A DNA stretch of 64,000 nucleotides from assembly GCF_020075545.1 (NCBI RefSeq), contig NZ_JAIQZK010000006.1:124001-188000 (forward strand). Direction: 5' to 3'. The DNA comes from Nocardioides sp. TRM66260-LWL (lineage in GTDB: Bacteria > Actinomycetota > Actinomycetes > Propionibacteriales > Nocardioidaceae). The first letter of the stretch is position 1. Every line of letters starts with the position of its first letter. The notes beneath the pieces are model-generated. The model was given only the letters and a program-made list of their open reading frames with translations. It did no database searches and was not told the DNA's origin. A program made the translations under genes and the position numbers. Positions 8,923-17,598 of the stretch are shown piece by piece.

Positions 8923-9068
8923 GTCCACCTAGACGGGTTCGGACGTCCGCCCGCGCGCCGCGAGTCGCCGAGGCTCCTCCGATCGGCCACGTGACCCACG
9001 CCACGCACGTCGGGCGAGGCCCACCCCTGGGCGCCTTGCGCCGCCCCAGAGGCGCGCCTACCATCATG

Positions 9069-9082
9069 TTACCGGCCAGTAG
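9069..9082. promoter_or_regulatory. TetR-like operator candidate before the acyl-CoA dehydrogenase
   Basis: TTACCGGCCAGTAG has arms TTACCGG and CCAGTAG that match at 5 of 7 positions. It resembles TTACYGGYCRGTAA-type boxes of TetR-family repressors of fatty-acid catabolism. It lies about 130 bp before the acyl-CoA dehydrogenase start. No TetR gene is nearby, so the regulator would act in trans. Confidence 0.4.
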
Positions 9083-9213
9083 GCCGGGCTTCGCTGTCAC
9101 CGAGGACCTCGGGAGCGGTCGTCGACCGCGACGCCTCGCGAGCGACGCCCCGCCGCGCGGCCGCCCACGCTGAGTGCAGCGATCCGGAAACCCTGAGAAC
9201 GAGAAGGTGGGCC

Positions 9214-11073
9214 GTGAGCCACTACAAGTCCAACCTGCGCGACATCGAGTTCAACCTCTTCGAGGTGCTCGGACGCGACGAGATCCTCGGCACCGGCCCG
9301 TTCGGCGAGGTCGACGGCGACACCGCCCGCGAGGTCCTGGCCGAGGTCGACCGCATGGCCCGCGAGGAGCTCGCCGACTCCTTCGTCGACTCCGACCGCA
9401 ACCCGCCGGTCTTCGACGCCAGCACCAACACCGCCCCGGTCACCGAGTCGTTCAAGCGCTCCTACGAGGCCTGGATGGCCTCGGAGTTCTGGCGCCTGCA
9501 GATCCCGGAGAGCATCGGCGGCCAGGCGGCCCCCTCGACCCTCAACTGGGCGATCGGCGAGCTCGTGCTGGGCTCCAACGCCCCCATCTGGATGTACGCC
9601 GCCGGCCCGTCCTTCGCGGGCGTCGTCGACCGCAACGGCACCGACCGCGACAAGCGCATCGCCCAGATCATGGTCGAGCGTCAGTGGGGCGCCACGATGG
9701 TGCTCACCGAGCCCGACGCGGGCTCCGACGTGGGCGCCGGCCGCACCAAGGCCTACCCGCAGGAGGACGGCTCCTGGCACATCGAGGGCGTGAAGCGCTT
9801 CATCACCTCGGCCGAGTCCGACCTGCAGGAGAACATCATGCACCTCGTCCTCGCGCGCCCCGTGGGCGTGGAGGGCGTCGGCGGCCCGGGCACCAAGGGC
9901 CTCTCGCTGTTCCTCGTCCCGAAGATCCACTTCGACCACGAGACCGGCGAGCTCACCGGCGAGCGCAACGGCGTCTACGTCACCAACGTCGAGCACAAGA
10001 TGGGCCTGAAGGTCTCCAACACCTGCGAGGTCACCTTCGGCGACCCGTCCGTCGGCGGCGGCGAGCCCGCCAAGGGCTGGCTGCTCGGCGAGGTGCACAA
10101 CGGCATCGCGCAGATGTTCCAGGTCATCGAGAACGCCCGCATGATGGTCGGCACCAAGGCCATCGCGACGCTCTCCACCGGCTACCTCAACGCGCTCGAC
10201 TTCGCGAAGTCGCGCGTCCAGGGCGCCGACCTCACCCAGTCCGGCGACAAGACCGCGCCGCGCGTCACGATCACCCACCACCCGGACGTCCGCCGCTCGC
10301 TGATGGTGCAGAAGTCGTTCGCCGAGGCCATGCGCGCGCTCGTGCTCTACACCGCCACCTGGCAGGACCAGGTGATGATCGCGAACCACGAGGGCACCGA
10401 GGACAAGCTGGCCGAGGCGGTCAACGACCTGCTCCTGCCGATCGTCAAGGGCTACGGCTCCGAGCGCTCGTGGGTGCTGCTGGGCACCGAGTCGCTGCAG
10501 ACCTACGGCGGCTCGGGCTTCCTCCAGGAGTACCCGATCGAGCAGTACGTCCGCGACGCCAAGATCGACACCCTCTACGAGGGCACCACCGCGATCCAGG
10601 GCCAGGACTTCTTCTTCCGCAAGATCGTCAAGGACCAGGGCAAGGCGCTGGGCCACCTGGCGGGCGAGATCCAGAAGTTCATCGACTCCGAGGCCGGCAA
10701 CGGTCGCCTGAAGGTCGAGCGCGAGCTGCTCGCCAAGGCCCTCGAGGACGCGCAGGCGATGGTCGGCCACATGATCAACGACCTGATGTCCGCGCAGGAC
10801 GAGATCAAGAACATCTACAAGGTCGGCCTCAACACCACCCGCCTGCTGATGGCGCTCGGCGACGTCATCTGCGGCTGGCTGCTGCTGCGCCAGGCCGAGG
10901 TCGCCCTGCAGAAGCTGGGCGGCGACCCGGGCAAGGACCGCGCCTTCTACGAGGGCAAGGTCGCCGCGGCGCAGTTCTTCGCGCAGTACAACCTGCCGAA
11001 GATCACCTCCGAGCTGGCCATCGCCCAGGGCATCGGCCTGGACCTGATGGACCTCGACGAGGCCGCGTTCTGA
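9214..11073 (+). CDS. Acyl-CoA dehydrogenase, long (about 620 aa) class
   Basis: This 619-aa flavoenzyme would carry out the first oxidation of beta-oxidation, with electrons passing to electron-transfer flavoprotein. Seen are the N-terminal helical domain ([13 protein letters not shown]), the flavin/substrate motif [19 protein letters not shown] around residues 168-186, the [11 protein letters not shown] strand, and the C-terminal helical domain with [29 protein letters not shown], where the [11 protein letters not shown] segment is typical. An extra domain of about 100 residues at the C-terminus marks the FadE5-like long subgroup. The GTG start at 9214 has a GA-rich ribosome site (AAGGTGG). 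Confidence 0.94.
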   Translation: MSHYKSNLRDIEFNLFEVLGRDEILGTGPFGEVDGDTAREVLAEVDRMAREELADSFVDSDRNPPVFDASTNTAPVTESFKRSYEAWMASEFWRLQIPESIGGQAAPSTLNWAIGELVLGSNAPIWMYAAGPSFAGVVDRNGTDRDKRIAQIMVERQWGATMVLTEPDAGSDVGAGRTKAYPQEDGSWHIEGVKRFITSAESDLQENIMHLVLARPVGVEGVGGPGTKGLSLFLVPKIHFDHETGELTGERNGVYVTNVEHKMGLKVSNTCEVTFGDPSVGGGEPAKGWLLGEVHNGIAQMFQVIENARMMVGTKAIATLSTGYLNALDFAKSRVQGADLTQSGDKTAPRVTITHHPDVRRSLMVQKSFAEAMRALVLYTATWQDQVMIANHEGTEDKLAEAVNDLLLPIVKGYGSERSWVLLGTESLQTYGGSGFLQEYPIEQYVRDAKIDTLYEGTTAIQGQDFFFRKIVKDQGKALGHLAGEIQKFIDSEAGNGRLKVERELLAKALEDAQAMVGHMINDLMSAQDEIKNIYKVGLNTTRLLMALGDVICGWLLLRQAEVALQKLGGDPGKDRAFYEGKVAAAQFFAQYNLPKITSELAIAQGIGLDLMDLDEAAF

Positions 11074-11094
11074 TCCGCCTCTGACGCATCGCCC

Positions 11095-11131
11095 GACGGC
11101 GCCGGCTCCCCTCGCGGGGTTCGGCGCCGTC
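11095..11131. terminator. Hairpin terminator after the acyl-CoA dehydrogenase
   Basis: Arms GACGGCGCCG and CGGCGCCGTC (10 bp, perfect) enclose a 17-nt loop that itself contains CCCC/GGGG. It begins 22 bp after the dehydrogenase stop and lies 16 bp before the end of the convergent gene, so it may work in both directions. Confidence 0.75.
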
Positions 11132-11146
11132 GTGCGTTCCGGGGCG

Positions 11147-11800
11147 TCACGTCTCGGGAAGGACGGGGCGACGCAGCGGCGCGGCGCAGTCGAGGAACGA
11201 CCAGGGCAGGCACGGCAGCCGGATCTCGGCCAGCGGCCGGATCGTGGCCACCACCACCCAGGCGGGGCTGCCCGTCAGGGACGACGGGCGACGGCCGGCC
11301 AGCAGCACGGCCGCGGCGTCCGGATCGGGCACGGTGATCGAGCCGGGGCAGAGGGTGCCGCCGGCCTCCAGGACGTCGGCGGCGCCCGCGAGAGCCGGGG
11401 TGCCCGCCAGCGGCACCACTCGGCAGCCGAGCGGATCGGCGCTCGGCCACGCGTCGGCCGGGATGCGAGGGACCGCGAACAGCGCGAGTCGACGCACCTG
11501 GCAGCCCTGAACGCCGTCATGCCGGCCGTACGCGCCGTCGACGGCGTCGAGCCGGCAGACGAGGTCCTCGAAGACCCATCGCGGACGGCCCCAGCGACGC
11601 TCGGCCGCGGCCTCCGGCCCGGGTGCGTCGGAGGCGACCGCGAGACGCGCCGCGGGCACGGCGGCGGCGACCTGCCGTCGGACGTCCGCGGCGACGGACT
11701 CCCGCGCGTGCGCACGCTGGGCCAGCGCCACCACCGGCGTCAGGGCCACGAGGGCGGCGAGCACGACCAGGGCGATGCCGAGGGCTCGGAGGATCCGCAC
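11147..11800 (-). CDS. Exported or membrane-anchored protein of unknown function
   Basis: The 217-aa protein starts MRILRALGIALVVLAALVALTPVVALA, a signal peptide or single membrane anchor. The remaining 185 aa form a mixed region with six Cys and a Pro-rich end. I recognise no family. I set the start at the GTG at 11800, directly before the hydrophobic segment, rather than the longer frame to 12013 that overlaps the hydrolase gene in another frame. It lies 22 bp downstream of the alpha/beta hydrolase on the same strand and is probably in its transcript. Confidence 0.65.
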   Translation of the reverse strand: MRILRALGIALVVLAALVALTPVVALAQRAHARESVAADVRRQVAAAVPAARLAVASDAPGPEAAAERRWGRPRWVFEDLVCRLDAVDGAYGRHDGVQGCQVRRLALFAVPRIPADAWPSADPLGCRVVPLAGTPALAGAADVLEAGGTLCPGSITVPDPDAAAVLLAGRRPSSLTGSPAWVVVATIRPLAEIRLPCLPWSFLDCAAPLRRPVLPET

Positions 11801-11822
11801 GGGGGGATCCTGCCCCGGTGGG

Positions 11823-12692
11823 TCAGCCTCGCACCAACGCGCGGACGTGACCCGCGACCTCGACGGGCGCCTCCGTGGCCGTCCAGTGGCCGACGTCGTC
11901 GAGCAGGTGGAGCGTGGCCTGCGGGAGCCGCTCGGCGAAGGCGCGCGCCGACGCCGGCAGGCAGTAGGGGTCGCGGGCCCCGAACACGACGCGCGCCGGG
12001 ACGTCCATCGCACGCAGGCCCCGACGCGCGGCCCGGAGACCGCCGGTGCTCCGCGGGTAGGCCGCCCAGACGCCGGCGGCCGCCCACCGGGCGTCCGCCC
12101 GCTCGTAGGGGGCGCGGAGGGCGGCGAGCGTCGCTGCGTCGAGCGGACGACCGGCGGCCCGCTGGACGGTCGACTCGAAGCGTGACGCGCTGCCGAGGAT
12201 CGTGGCGACCGTCCGTCGTCCGACCACCGGGATCGCGGCGAGCACGGCCGGCAGCGGCGGCTTGAAGTGCTCGACGAAGAGGGTCGTGTTGAGCACCGTC
12301 AGGGACGCGAGCCGCTCGGCATGCGCCTGCGCCCAGATGAGGCCGATCGGCCCGCCGATGTCGTGGACGACCAGGTGCACCTGCGCCTCGACGCCGAGGT
12401 GCACGTCGACGGCGTCGCCGAGCCACCCCGCGAGGCTCGGGAGGCTGAGGTCGAGGTCACGCGGCTTGTCGGACGCGCCGAAGCCCGGCAGGTCGAGCAC
12501 CACGACCCGCGCCTCTCCCTCGAGCTCAGCCATGAGGTCCTGCCAGACCGCCGAGCTCTCGGGGATGCCGTGCACGCCGAGCACGATCGGCAGGTCGGTG
12601 CGCTCGGGGGCGGAGTCGCGGACGGCGAGCGTGCGCTCGCGGACCCGGATCCGCTGCAGGGGGAACCGGTCGGAGGGGGAGGACGTGGCCAC
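11823..12692 (-). CDS. Alpha/beta hydrolase with Asp nucleophile (haloalkane dehalogenase / epoxide hydrolase-like)
   Basis: This 289-aa protein has the oxyanion motif HGIPES (residues 41-46) and a nucleophile elbow VVHDIGGPIG with Asp111 instead of Ser. The acid is in FGARDPYC (Asp241) and the catalytic His is in DVGHW (His269). An Asp in this H-D-x-G-G context is the mark of haloalkane dehalogenases and epoxide hydrolases, which attack a C-halogen or epoxide carbon. The substrate is unknown. The GTG at 12692 follows CAGACT by 6 nt. The unknown exported protein gene follows 22 bp downstream. Confidence 0.88.
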   Translation of the reverse strand: MATSSPSDRFPLQRIRVRERTLAVRDSAPERTDLPIVLGVHGIPESSAVWQDLMAELEGEARVVVLDLPGFGASDKPRDLDLSLPSLAGWLGDAVDVHLGVEAQVHLVVHDIGGPIGLIWAQAHAERLASLTVLNTTLFVEHFKPPLPAVLAAIPVVGRRTVATILGSASRFESTVQRAAGRPLDAATLAALRAPYERADARWAAAGVWAAYPRSTGGLRAARRGLRAMDVPARVVFGARDPYCLPASARAFAERLPQATLHLLDDVGHWTATEAPVEVAGHVRALVRG

Positions 12693-12789
12693 GGGGGCAG
12701 TCTGGCGAGACTGGGGCGATCACGGCCGCGGGTCCGAGGGGCGGTCGATCCGTGGTGATCGAGCGGGGACCGGTGGTCGAGCGATCGCC

Positions 12790-12862
12790 GGTGGTCGAGC
12801 TTGTCGAGACCCCAGCGCCGTCGGTGGTCGAGCGGGGACCGGTGGTCGAGCTTGTCGAGACC
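12790..12862 (+). repeat. Two full copies of a 22-bp intergenic repeat
   Basis: Copies at 12790-12811 and 12841-12862 are identical: GGTGGTCGAGC followed by TTGTCGAGACC. Variants occur at 58367-58388, 59913-59934 and, inverted, at 59951-59972 and around 15894-15935. Such repeats are scattered in many actinobacterial genomes next to genes and terminators. No mobile function is known to me. Confidence 0.8.
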
Positions 12863-13086
12863 CCCGCACCCAAATGCTGACGGCGACGGACGGGTGGCGG
12901 ACCAGCCGCGGTCGGCTCCCCGTTCGTCGGTGGTCGCCGTAGCGGTCATGGCACTCGGTGGTCGCTCGCCGACTCGGTACAGCGGGTGTTCCCCGTTCGC
13001 CGCTGCCGGCCTCGTCGTTGCCTCTCTCAGTTGTCTTTGGCTGAGGTTCTCAAAACCTTGCCTGATCTGGGGATATCCACTTACCT

Positions 13087-13102
13087 TCGAACGCGTGTTC
13101 GC
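13087..13102 (+). promoter_or_regulatory. SOS (LexA) box and -10 of DUF222/HNH copy 1
   Basis: TCGAACGCGTGTTCGC matches the actinobacterial LexA box TCGAAC-N4-GTTCGA at all but the last position. A -10 hexamer TAGAAT follows at 13104-13109 and the ATG comes 6 nt later, so LexA would sit between the -35 and -10 regions. The second copy has the identical box. Damage-inducible 13E12 genes are known from mycobacteria. Confidence 0.8.
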
Positions 13103-13115
13103 ATAGAATCAGGCC

Positions 13116-14423
13116 ATGCCCTCTCGGACCCCTCGGCTGCTGCGCGACAGCGATGCCCTGCGCGCGGCCATGGCTGCGCGGGCTGCCGCTGAGCAGTCCG
13201 AGCGGGACGTGTTCATCGCTGCCGCGGATTGGGCGATCGCGCATGTCGCGGGGGCCGGTGACGTGGCCGGGTACGTGATCGACACCGGGATGATGCTGCC
13301 CCTGGCCGGGCCTGGGGCGCCGGAAGTGCAGGAGCATGCGGTCACCGAGTTCATCACCGCGCTCGGGATGACGCAGCAGGCCGGCTCGTTCTACGTCGGT
13401 CACGCGCTGGAGGCGTGCGTGCGGCTCCCGCGCGTGTGGTCGCGGCTGCTGCGCGGCGAGCTGGCGGTGTGGCAGGTCCGCCGGATCGCCGAGGACACCA
13501 TCCCGCTGTCGGCCGAGGCCGCCGCTCTGGTGGACGCACGGATCGCCGCCTATGCCCACCAGGTGTCGCGGACCCAGATCTCGAACATCTGCCGGGTCGC
13601 GCAGGAGCACACCGACCCCGGGGAGGCGATCCTGCGGAAGGCTCGGGAGGCGGAGCACCGTCGGTTCGACGTGTGGCTAGGTCAGACCGGCTTCGACGGC
13701 ACCGTCGACGTCTCCGCGATCCTCGACCAACCGGACGCCGCCGACCTCGAACGCGCGATCGCAGCCCTCGCCGAGCAGCTGAAGAAGGCCGGCTCGGAGG
13801 AGACGCTGAACGTCCGGCGGGCGAAGGCCGCCGAGATGCTCGCCCGCGGCGAGCAGGCGCTTCCGCTCGAGGTCAGCGAGAGCAGCGCCGGCGCGCCGGC
13901 TCCCTCCCGGTCGCGGCATCTCACGCTGTACGTCCACCTGTCCGTCGACGCCGTCACCGGAGCCCTCGGCGACGTCGCCCGTAGCGAGGCGTCCCGGTCA
14001 CCACTCGCCATCGACGTGATCAAGGCCTGGTGCCAGACCGCCGGCACCACCGTGACCGTCCGCCCGATCCTCGACCTCGCAAGCGAGCGCTACAGCGACG
14101 CCTACGAGGTCCCGGACCTGATCCGCGAGCAGATCATCCTGCGCGACCACACCTGCGTGTTCCCGTACTGCCGCCGACCCGCCAGATCCTGCGACGCCGA
14201 CCACATCGACCCCTACGAGACCGGCGGACCGACAGCGTCATCCAACCTCGCGCCGCTCTGCAGGAAGCACCACCGCCACAAGACCCACGACGGCTGGCGC
14301 TATCAGCCCGCCGGACCCGACCAACCCGGCGTCTACCTCTGGCGGTCACCGAACGGCGTCAGATTCCGACGCGACCGCCACGGCACCACCCTCCTCGACC
14401 CACCCGGGCCCGACGGCAGCTGA
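13116..14423 (+). CDS. DUF222 / HNH endonuclease (13E12-repeat family), copy 1
   Basis: This 435-aa protein has an N-terminal all-helical DUF222 domain (about residues 1-240), a variable linker (about 249-262), and a C-terminal HNH nuclease domain. The latter contains CVFPYCRRPARSCDADHIDPYETGGPTASSNLAPLCRKHHRHKTH near residues 346-390. The paired Cys (CxxxxC and Cys before KHH) would hold zinc and the D-H of CDADHID is the catalytic pair. The family is very common in Actinobacteria; its role is unclear, possibly DNA repair or selfish DNA. Copy 2 at 58639 differs at about 20 positions outside the linker and tail. The start follows a -10 by 6 nt under an SOS box. Confidence 0.93.
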   Translation: MPSRTPRLLRDSDALRAAMAARAAAEQSERDVFIAAADWAIAHVAGAGDVAGYVIDTGMMLPLAGPGAPEVQEHAVTEFITALGMTQQAGSFYVGHALEACVRLPRVWSRLLRGELAVWQVRRIAEDTIPLSAEAAALVDARIAAYAHQVSRTQISNICRVAQEHTDPGEAILRKAREAEHRRFDVWLGQTGFDGTVDVSAILDQPDAADLERAIAALAEQLKKAGSEETLNVRRAKAAEMLARGEQALPLEVSESSAGAPAPSRSRHLTLYVHLSVDAVTGALGDVARSEASRSPLAIDVIKAWCQTAGTTVTVRPILDLASERYSDAYEVPDLIREQIILRDHTCVFPYCRRPARSCDADHIDPYETGGPTASSNLAPLCRKHHRHKTHDGWRYQPAGPDQPGVYLWRSPNGVRFRRDRHGTTLLDPPGPDGS

Positions 14424-14494
14424 GCCCCACCTCCACTGCACCACCCCGCAGCCCGACACCACCCCGGTGATCGGGCCATGGGCGCGGCGTGGGA

Positions 14495-15823
14495 TCAGCG
14501 GCAGGGCAGGGCGCGGTTCGCGGCGTCGACGGAGGCGTAGTAGCGCGACGTCGGGAGGTAGCGGCCCATGCCCGCCCTCTCGGCGCCGGGTCGGACCCGC
14601 TGGATCGCCTGACGGAACCCCGGGTCGGGGAGCATGTTGCGGATGAGCAGGGCGGCCTGGGGGGTCGGGCCGAGCGGGATCCAGGCGACCCCGCAGCGGT
14701 TCGTCGCGCGGGCGGGACGGTCCGCCGCGGTCGAGACGACGATCGTGTACCGGCGTCGGGCGTCGACCGGCACCTGGTCGTCGGTCAGGCAGCCGTAGTA
14801 CGCGGTCAGCGCGTTGTTGGTGCAGATCGACCAGTAGCGCAGCTGGCCGGTGCCCATGCGCCGCTGGCCGTCGATCGTCCGGGGCACCGTCGGGAGCGTG
14901 CCCCGCAGCACGAGGACCGGCCCGTGGTCGCCGGAGACCAGCGAGTAGACGTACTTGTTGTCGACGTTCTCGCCGAACCCGCCGGACGGGAACCGCTCCT
15001 CGGCCTGGCCGCGCAGCGGGCCGTTGAGGGCGTCGAGCGCCTCGTTCTCGGTCAGCTGGTCGGCCAGGGTGGTCTGCAGGTTCACGTACTTGTGCCAGCG
15101 GGGCCGGGCGGGGGCGCTGATGCTCGGCAGTCCGAGCACGGCCGAGAGGGCGGCCGGGGCGCCGGCGTTCGCGATCGTCGGCGTGAGGCCGAGATCGGGC
15201 AGCGAGGTGTCGGGGCACGAGGGGTACGCGACGAGCGGCGTGCCGTCGGCGGCGAAGGTGGCGACGGCGGGGAGCCCGGCGTCGCCGGTGCGGCTGCGAC
15301 CGCGGTCGGGCTGGTAGATGCGCAGTGCGACGGAGGCCAGGACGGAGCGCTTCGAGCCGTCGACGTTCGCGGTGTAGAGCGTGTTGGCCGGCACGGCGCG
15401 GGCCGGACGCTGGCCGTTGACCACCCGCACCGTGTACGCGCGCTGCGCGACGTCGCGCCGGGCGCCGGCGACGAAGGGGTTGGCGGAGCCGCGGGCGGGA
15501 CGGATCTGCGCGTCGTGGATCGCGTCGATCGCCTGCGTCTGCGGGGTGTAGGTGTTGAACGACAGGTACCGCGCGTGCGGGAACGTGCCGTCGAGCGTCG
15601 CGTAGCCCCCGGGCGGCAGCGGGATCGAGGCGACCCAGTAGCGGGCCGCCTGGTCGGGGAACAGGGCGTTGACCTGGTCGCCCGCGATCTGGAGCGTCCA
15701 GGCGCAGGAGCGCTGCTCCGCCGCGGCCGCGGGCGCGGGGGCCGCTCCGGGCAGGACGAGGGCCGCGAGCGCGGCGACGACGAGGGTCAGGACGGCGCCG
15801 AGGACGGCGGAGATGCGACGCAT
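14495..15823 (-). CDS. Large secreted protein of unknown function
   Basis: This 442-aa protein has a clear Sec signal peptide (MRRISAVLGAVLTLVVAALAALVLPGAAPAPAAAA, cleavage near residue 35). The mature part has stretches such as RYWVASIPLPPGGYATLDGTFPHARYLSFNTYTP and LRYWSICTNN, with six or more Cys likely in disulfides. The overall pattern recalls exported beta-rich proteins with DUF1214-like end domains, but I cannot place it with confidence. The ATG at 15823 is preceded by GGAAAG. It converges on DUF222 copy 1 and is separated from the transporter operon by a strong terminator. Confidence 0.75.
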   Translation of the reverse strand: MRRISAVLGAVLTLVVAALAALVLPGAAPAPAAAAEQRSCAWTLQIAGDQVNALFPDQAARYWVASIPLPPGGYATLDGTFPHARYLSFNTYTPQTQAIDAIHDAQIRPARGSANPFVAGARRDVAQRAYTVRVVNGQRPARAVPANTLYTANVDGSKRSVLASVALRIYQPDRGRSRTGDAGLPAVATFAADGTPLVAYPSCPDTSLPDLGLTPTIANAGAPAALSAVLGLPSISAPARPRWHKYVNLQTTLADQLTENEALDALNGPLRGQAEERFPSGGFGENVDNKYVYSLVSGDHGPVLVLRGTLPTVPRTIDGQRRMGTGQLRYWSICTNNALTAYYGCLTDDQVPVDARRRYTIVVSTAADRPARATNRCGVAWIPLGPTPQAALLIRNMLPDPGFRQAIQRVRPGAERAGMGRYLPTSRYYASVDAANRALPCR

Positions 15824-15849
15824 GGGACTGCTTTCCGGGGAGGGTGGGC

Positions 15850-15881
15850 GCAGGGCCCGGACGCGACCGTCCGGGCCCTGC
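15850..15881. terminator. Terminator of the osmoprotectant transporter operon
   Basis: The perfect 14-bp arms GCAGGGCCCGGACG and CGTCCGGGCCCTGC have a 4-nt loop (CGAC). It lies 68 bp downstream of the last operon gene on the minus strand and 26 bp before the start of the next gene. Confidence 0.85.
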
Positions 15882-15893
15882 GGGTGGTGCGGG

Positions 15894-15935
15894 GATCTCG
15901 ACAGGCTCGATCACCGCCGACAGGCTCGATCACCG
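15894..15935 (-). repeat. Diverged copies of the GGTGGTCGAGC intergenic repeat
   Basis: Two tandem copies share GACAGGCTCGATCACC (plus strand). The reverse complement GGTGATCGAGCCTGTC corresponds to the repeat found around the DUF222 genes. They lie between the transporter operon end and its terminator. Confidence 0.6.
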
Positions 15936-15949
15936 AGCCTGCGGGCGGA

Positions 15950-16909
15950 TCAGCCGAGGCCGTTCTCGGACAGGAAGTCCTTGGCGACGGTCTTGGGGTC
16001 CTGCTTGTCGGTGACGATCTTGGCCATGAGCGCGGTGAGCTTCTCGGTGGTGAGCGCCGTCGACACCGCGTTCAACGCCTCGGTGACCTGCGGGGTCACG
16101 GCGTCCTTCTTGATCAGCGGGACGATGTTCTGCGCGGAGAAGAGGTTCTTCGGATCGGTGAGGCTGACCCAGCCCTCCGTGGCGATCGTGGGGTCGGTGG
16201 AGAAGACGTTGGCGACGTCGACGTCGCCCTTCTTGAGCGCCGAGATCACCAGCGGGCCGCCGGCGTCGAGCGGCTTGAACGACTTGAACGTCAGGCCGTA
16301 CTCGCTCTTCAGGCCGACGAGGCCCTGCTGACGCTCGCGGAACTCCGGCGGGCCGCCGAGGGTCAACTGGCCGGCGACCGGGGCGAGGTCCTCGATCGAG
16401 CTGAGGCTGTACTTCTTCGCGGTGTCGGCGGTGACCGTCAGGGTGTCCTTGTCCTCGGCCGCGGCCTGGGTCAGGGTCTGCGCGCCGTCGGGGAGCACCT
16501 TCTGGAGGGCGTCGTAGACCTGCTCCGGCGAGGTGGCGTCCTTCGGCGGGCCGGCCTTGCCCGAGAGGTAGGCGAGCAGGGCGCCGCTGTACTCGGGGAG
16601 CAGGTCGATGTCGCCGTCCTCGAACGCCTTGAGGTAGATCTCGCGCGAGCCGATGTTCGGCTTCGTCTCCACCTTGACGCCCTTGGCCTCGAGCGCGCCG
16701 GCGTAGATGTTCATGAGGAGCTCGTTCTCGGGGAAGTTCGCCGAGCCGATGGTGATCGAGCCGGCGTCGTTGCTCCCGGAGGAGAACGGGCTGTCGGAGC
16801 CGGAGTCGGAGCCGCCGCAGGCGGTGAGCGCCAGGGCTCCGGCGAGGGTCGCGCCGAGCAGGGCGCGACGCACGAGGCGGGGGCGGGGGGTTCGGGACAC
16901 GGGGGTCAC
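15950..16909 (-). CDS. Osmoprotectant (choline/betaine-type) ABC transporter substrate-binding lipoprotein
   Basis: This 319-aa protein has a lipoprotein signal (lipobox LTAC, Cys31) then a Gly/Ser linker and an OpuAC-like binding domain. ITIGSANFPENELLMNIYAGALEAKG is followed by LLPEYSGALLAYL and by VFSTDPTIATEGWVSLTDPKNLF. It would capture a quaternary amine or similar solute outside the membrane and hand it to the two permeases encoded upstream. The GTG start at 16909 overlaps the permease stop codon as GTGA. It is the last gene of the operon, and a strong terminator follows. Confidence 0.93.
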   Translation of the reverse strand: MTPVSRTPRPRLVRRALLGATLAGALALTACGGSDSGSDSPFSSGSNDAGSITIGSANFPENELLMNIYAGALEAKGVKVETKPNIGSREIYLKAFEDGDIDLLPEYSGALLAYLSGKAGPPKDATSPEQVYDALQKVLPDGAQTLTQAAAEDKDTLTVTADTAKKYSLSSIEDLAPVAGQLTLGGPPEFRERQQGLVGLKSEYGLTFKSFKPLDAGGPLVISALKKGDVDVANVFSTDPTIATEGWVSLTDPKNLFSAQNIVPLIKKDAVTPQVTEALNAVSTALTTEKLTALMAKIVTDKQDPKTVAKDFLSENGLG

Positions 16910-17598
16910 CTCTCGGGTTGGGGCAGGGCGGTGCGCCGGCGCGAGCCGGCACGGGGGCGGACGCCTGGGGAGACGACCACGCGTTGGAGGAGCGCGAGCA
17001 GGGCGTCGACGACGACGGCCAGCACGGCGAGGACGACGGCGCCGGCGACGATGCGCGGGTAGTCGCGCACCGCCAGCCCGTCGAAGAGGTAGCGGCCCAG
17101 GCCGTCCTGGGCCACGTAGGCGGCGATGGTGGCGGTCGAGATCACCTGCAGGGTGGCCGAGCGGACGCCGCCGAGGATCACCGGCAGCGCGAGCGGCACC
17201 TCGACGCCGAGCGCGATCTGCGGCTCGCGCAGCCCGACCCCGCGGGCGGCGTCGACGACCCCGCGATCGACGCTGCTGACGCCGGCGTAGGTGGCGGTGA
17301 GCAGGGGCGGGATCGCCAGCACGACGAGCGCGCCGATGACCGGCTTCAGGCCCACGCCGGTGACGGCCAGGATGAGCATCAGGACGCCGAGCGTCGGCAG
17401 CGCGCGACCGGCGTTGCCGAGGTTGATCGCCAGCCCGGCGCCGCGTCCGGTGTGGCCGATGAGCACCCCGAGCGGCAGGGCGATGACCATCGCGATCAGC
17501 AGCGCGAGACCGGTGTAGCGCAGGTGCTCGAGGATCTGGTGCGGGAAGCCGTCGGGCCCCGACCAGTGGGCCGCGTCGAGCAGGTAGTCGAGGCTCAT
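16906..17598 (-). CDS. Osmoprotectant ABC transporter permease 2
   Basis: This 230-aa membrane protein has about five hydrophobic segments and the permease signature region around residues 140-165 (GLREPQIALGVEVPLALPVILGGVRSA). It pairs with the neighbouring permease to form the translocation channel of an OpuC/ProW-type importer. The ATG at 17598 overlaps the stop of the preceding gene (ATGA), and its own stop overlaps the binding-protein start (GTGA), so translation is coupled along the operon. A longer in-frame extension upstream is the shadow of the first permease and is rejected. Confidence 0.92.
   Translation of the reverse strand: MSLDYLLDAAHWSGPDGFPHQILEHLRYTGLALLIAMVIALPLGVLIGHTGRGAGLAINLGNAGRALPTLGVLMLILAVTGVGLKPVIGALVVLAIPPLLTATYAGVSSVDRGVVDAARGVGLREPQIALGVEVPLALPVILGGVRSATLQVISTATIAAYVAQDGLGRYLFDGLAVRDYPRIVAGAVVLAVLAVVVDALLALLQRVVVSPGVRPRAGSRRRTALPQPER

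Larger units (their letters stand above)
8890..9213. other. Divergent region between Rrf2 and acyl-CoA dehydrogenase genes
   Basis: No gene is supported in this 324-bp gap. It holds the Rrf2 promoter and palindrome on the left. Further right, at 9069-9082, TTACCGGCCAGTAG is an imperfect palindrome of the kind bound by TetR-family fatty-acid repressors. Confidence 0.5.
12693..13115. other. Repeat-rich promoter region of the first DUF222/HNH gene
   Basis: This gap holds no gene. From 12753 to 12862 it carries a cluster of the intergenic repeat starting GGTGGTCGAGC. Two full copies end in TGTCGAGACC (12790-12811 and 12841-12862), and shorter variants end in GGGGACC. From 12841 onward the sequence is shared with the region before the second DUF222 gene. 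It ends with an SOS box at 13087-13102 and a -10 at 13104-13109. Confidence 0.8.
12841..14475 (+). repeat. Duplicated segment, copy 1 (DUF222/HNH gene with flanks)
   Basis: From the 22-bp repeat at 12841 to the shared end CGGTGATCGGG at 14475, this segment aligns with 58367-60012 in the same orientation. The alignment includes about 270 bp upstream of the gene, the SOS box, the gene itself, and a short 3' flank beginning CCGCAGCCCGACACCACC. Many third-codon positions differ, so the duplication or dual acquisition is not recent. Confidence 0.85.

Noticed and set aside
12753..12862. CRISPR-like array from regularly spaced GGTGGTCGAGC units
   Set aside because: Unit spacing is irregular (short, different spacers), units vary in length and no cas gene is present.
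12841..14475. DUF222/HNH copies as insertion sequences
   Set aside because: No terminal inverted repeats, no target-site duplication and no transposase catalytic triad are visible; the gene is a DUF222/HNH protein.
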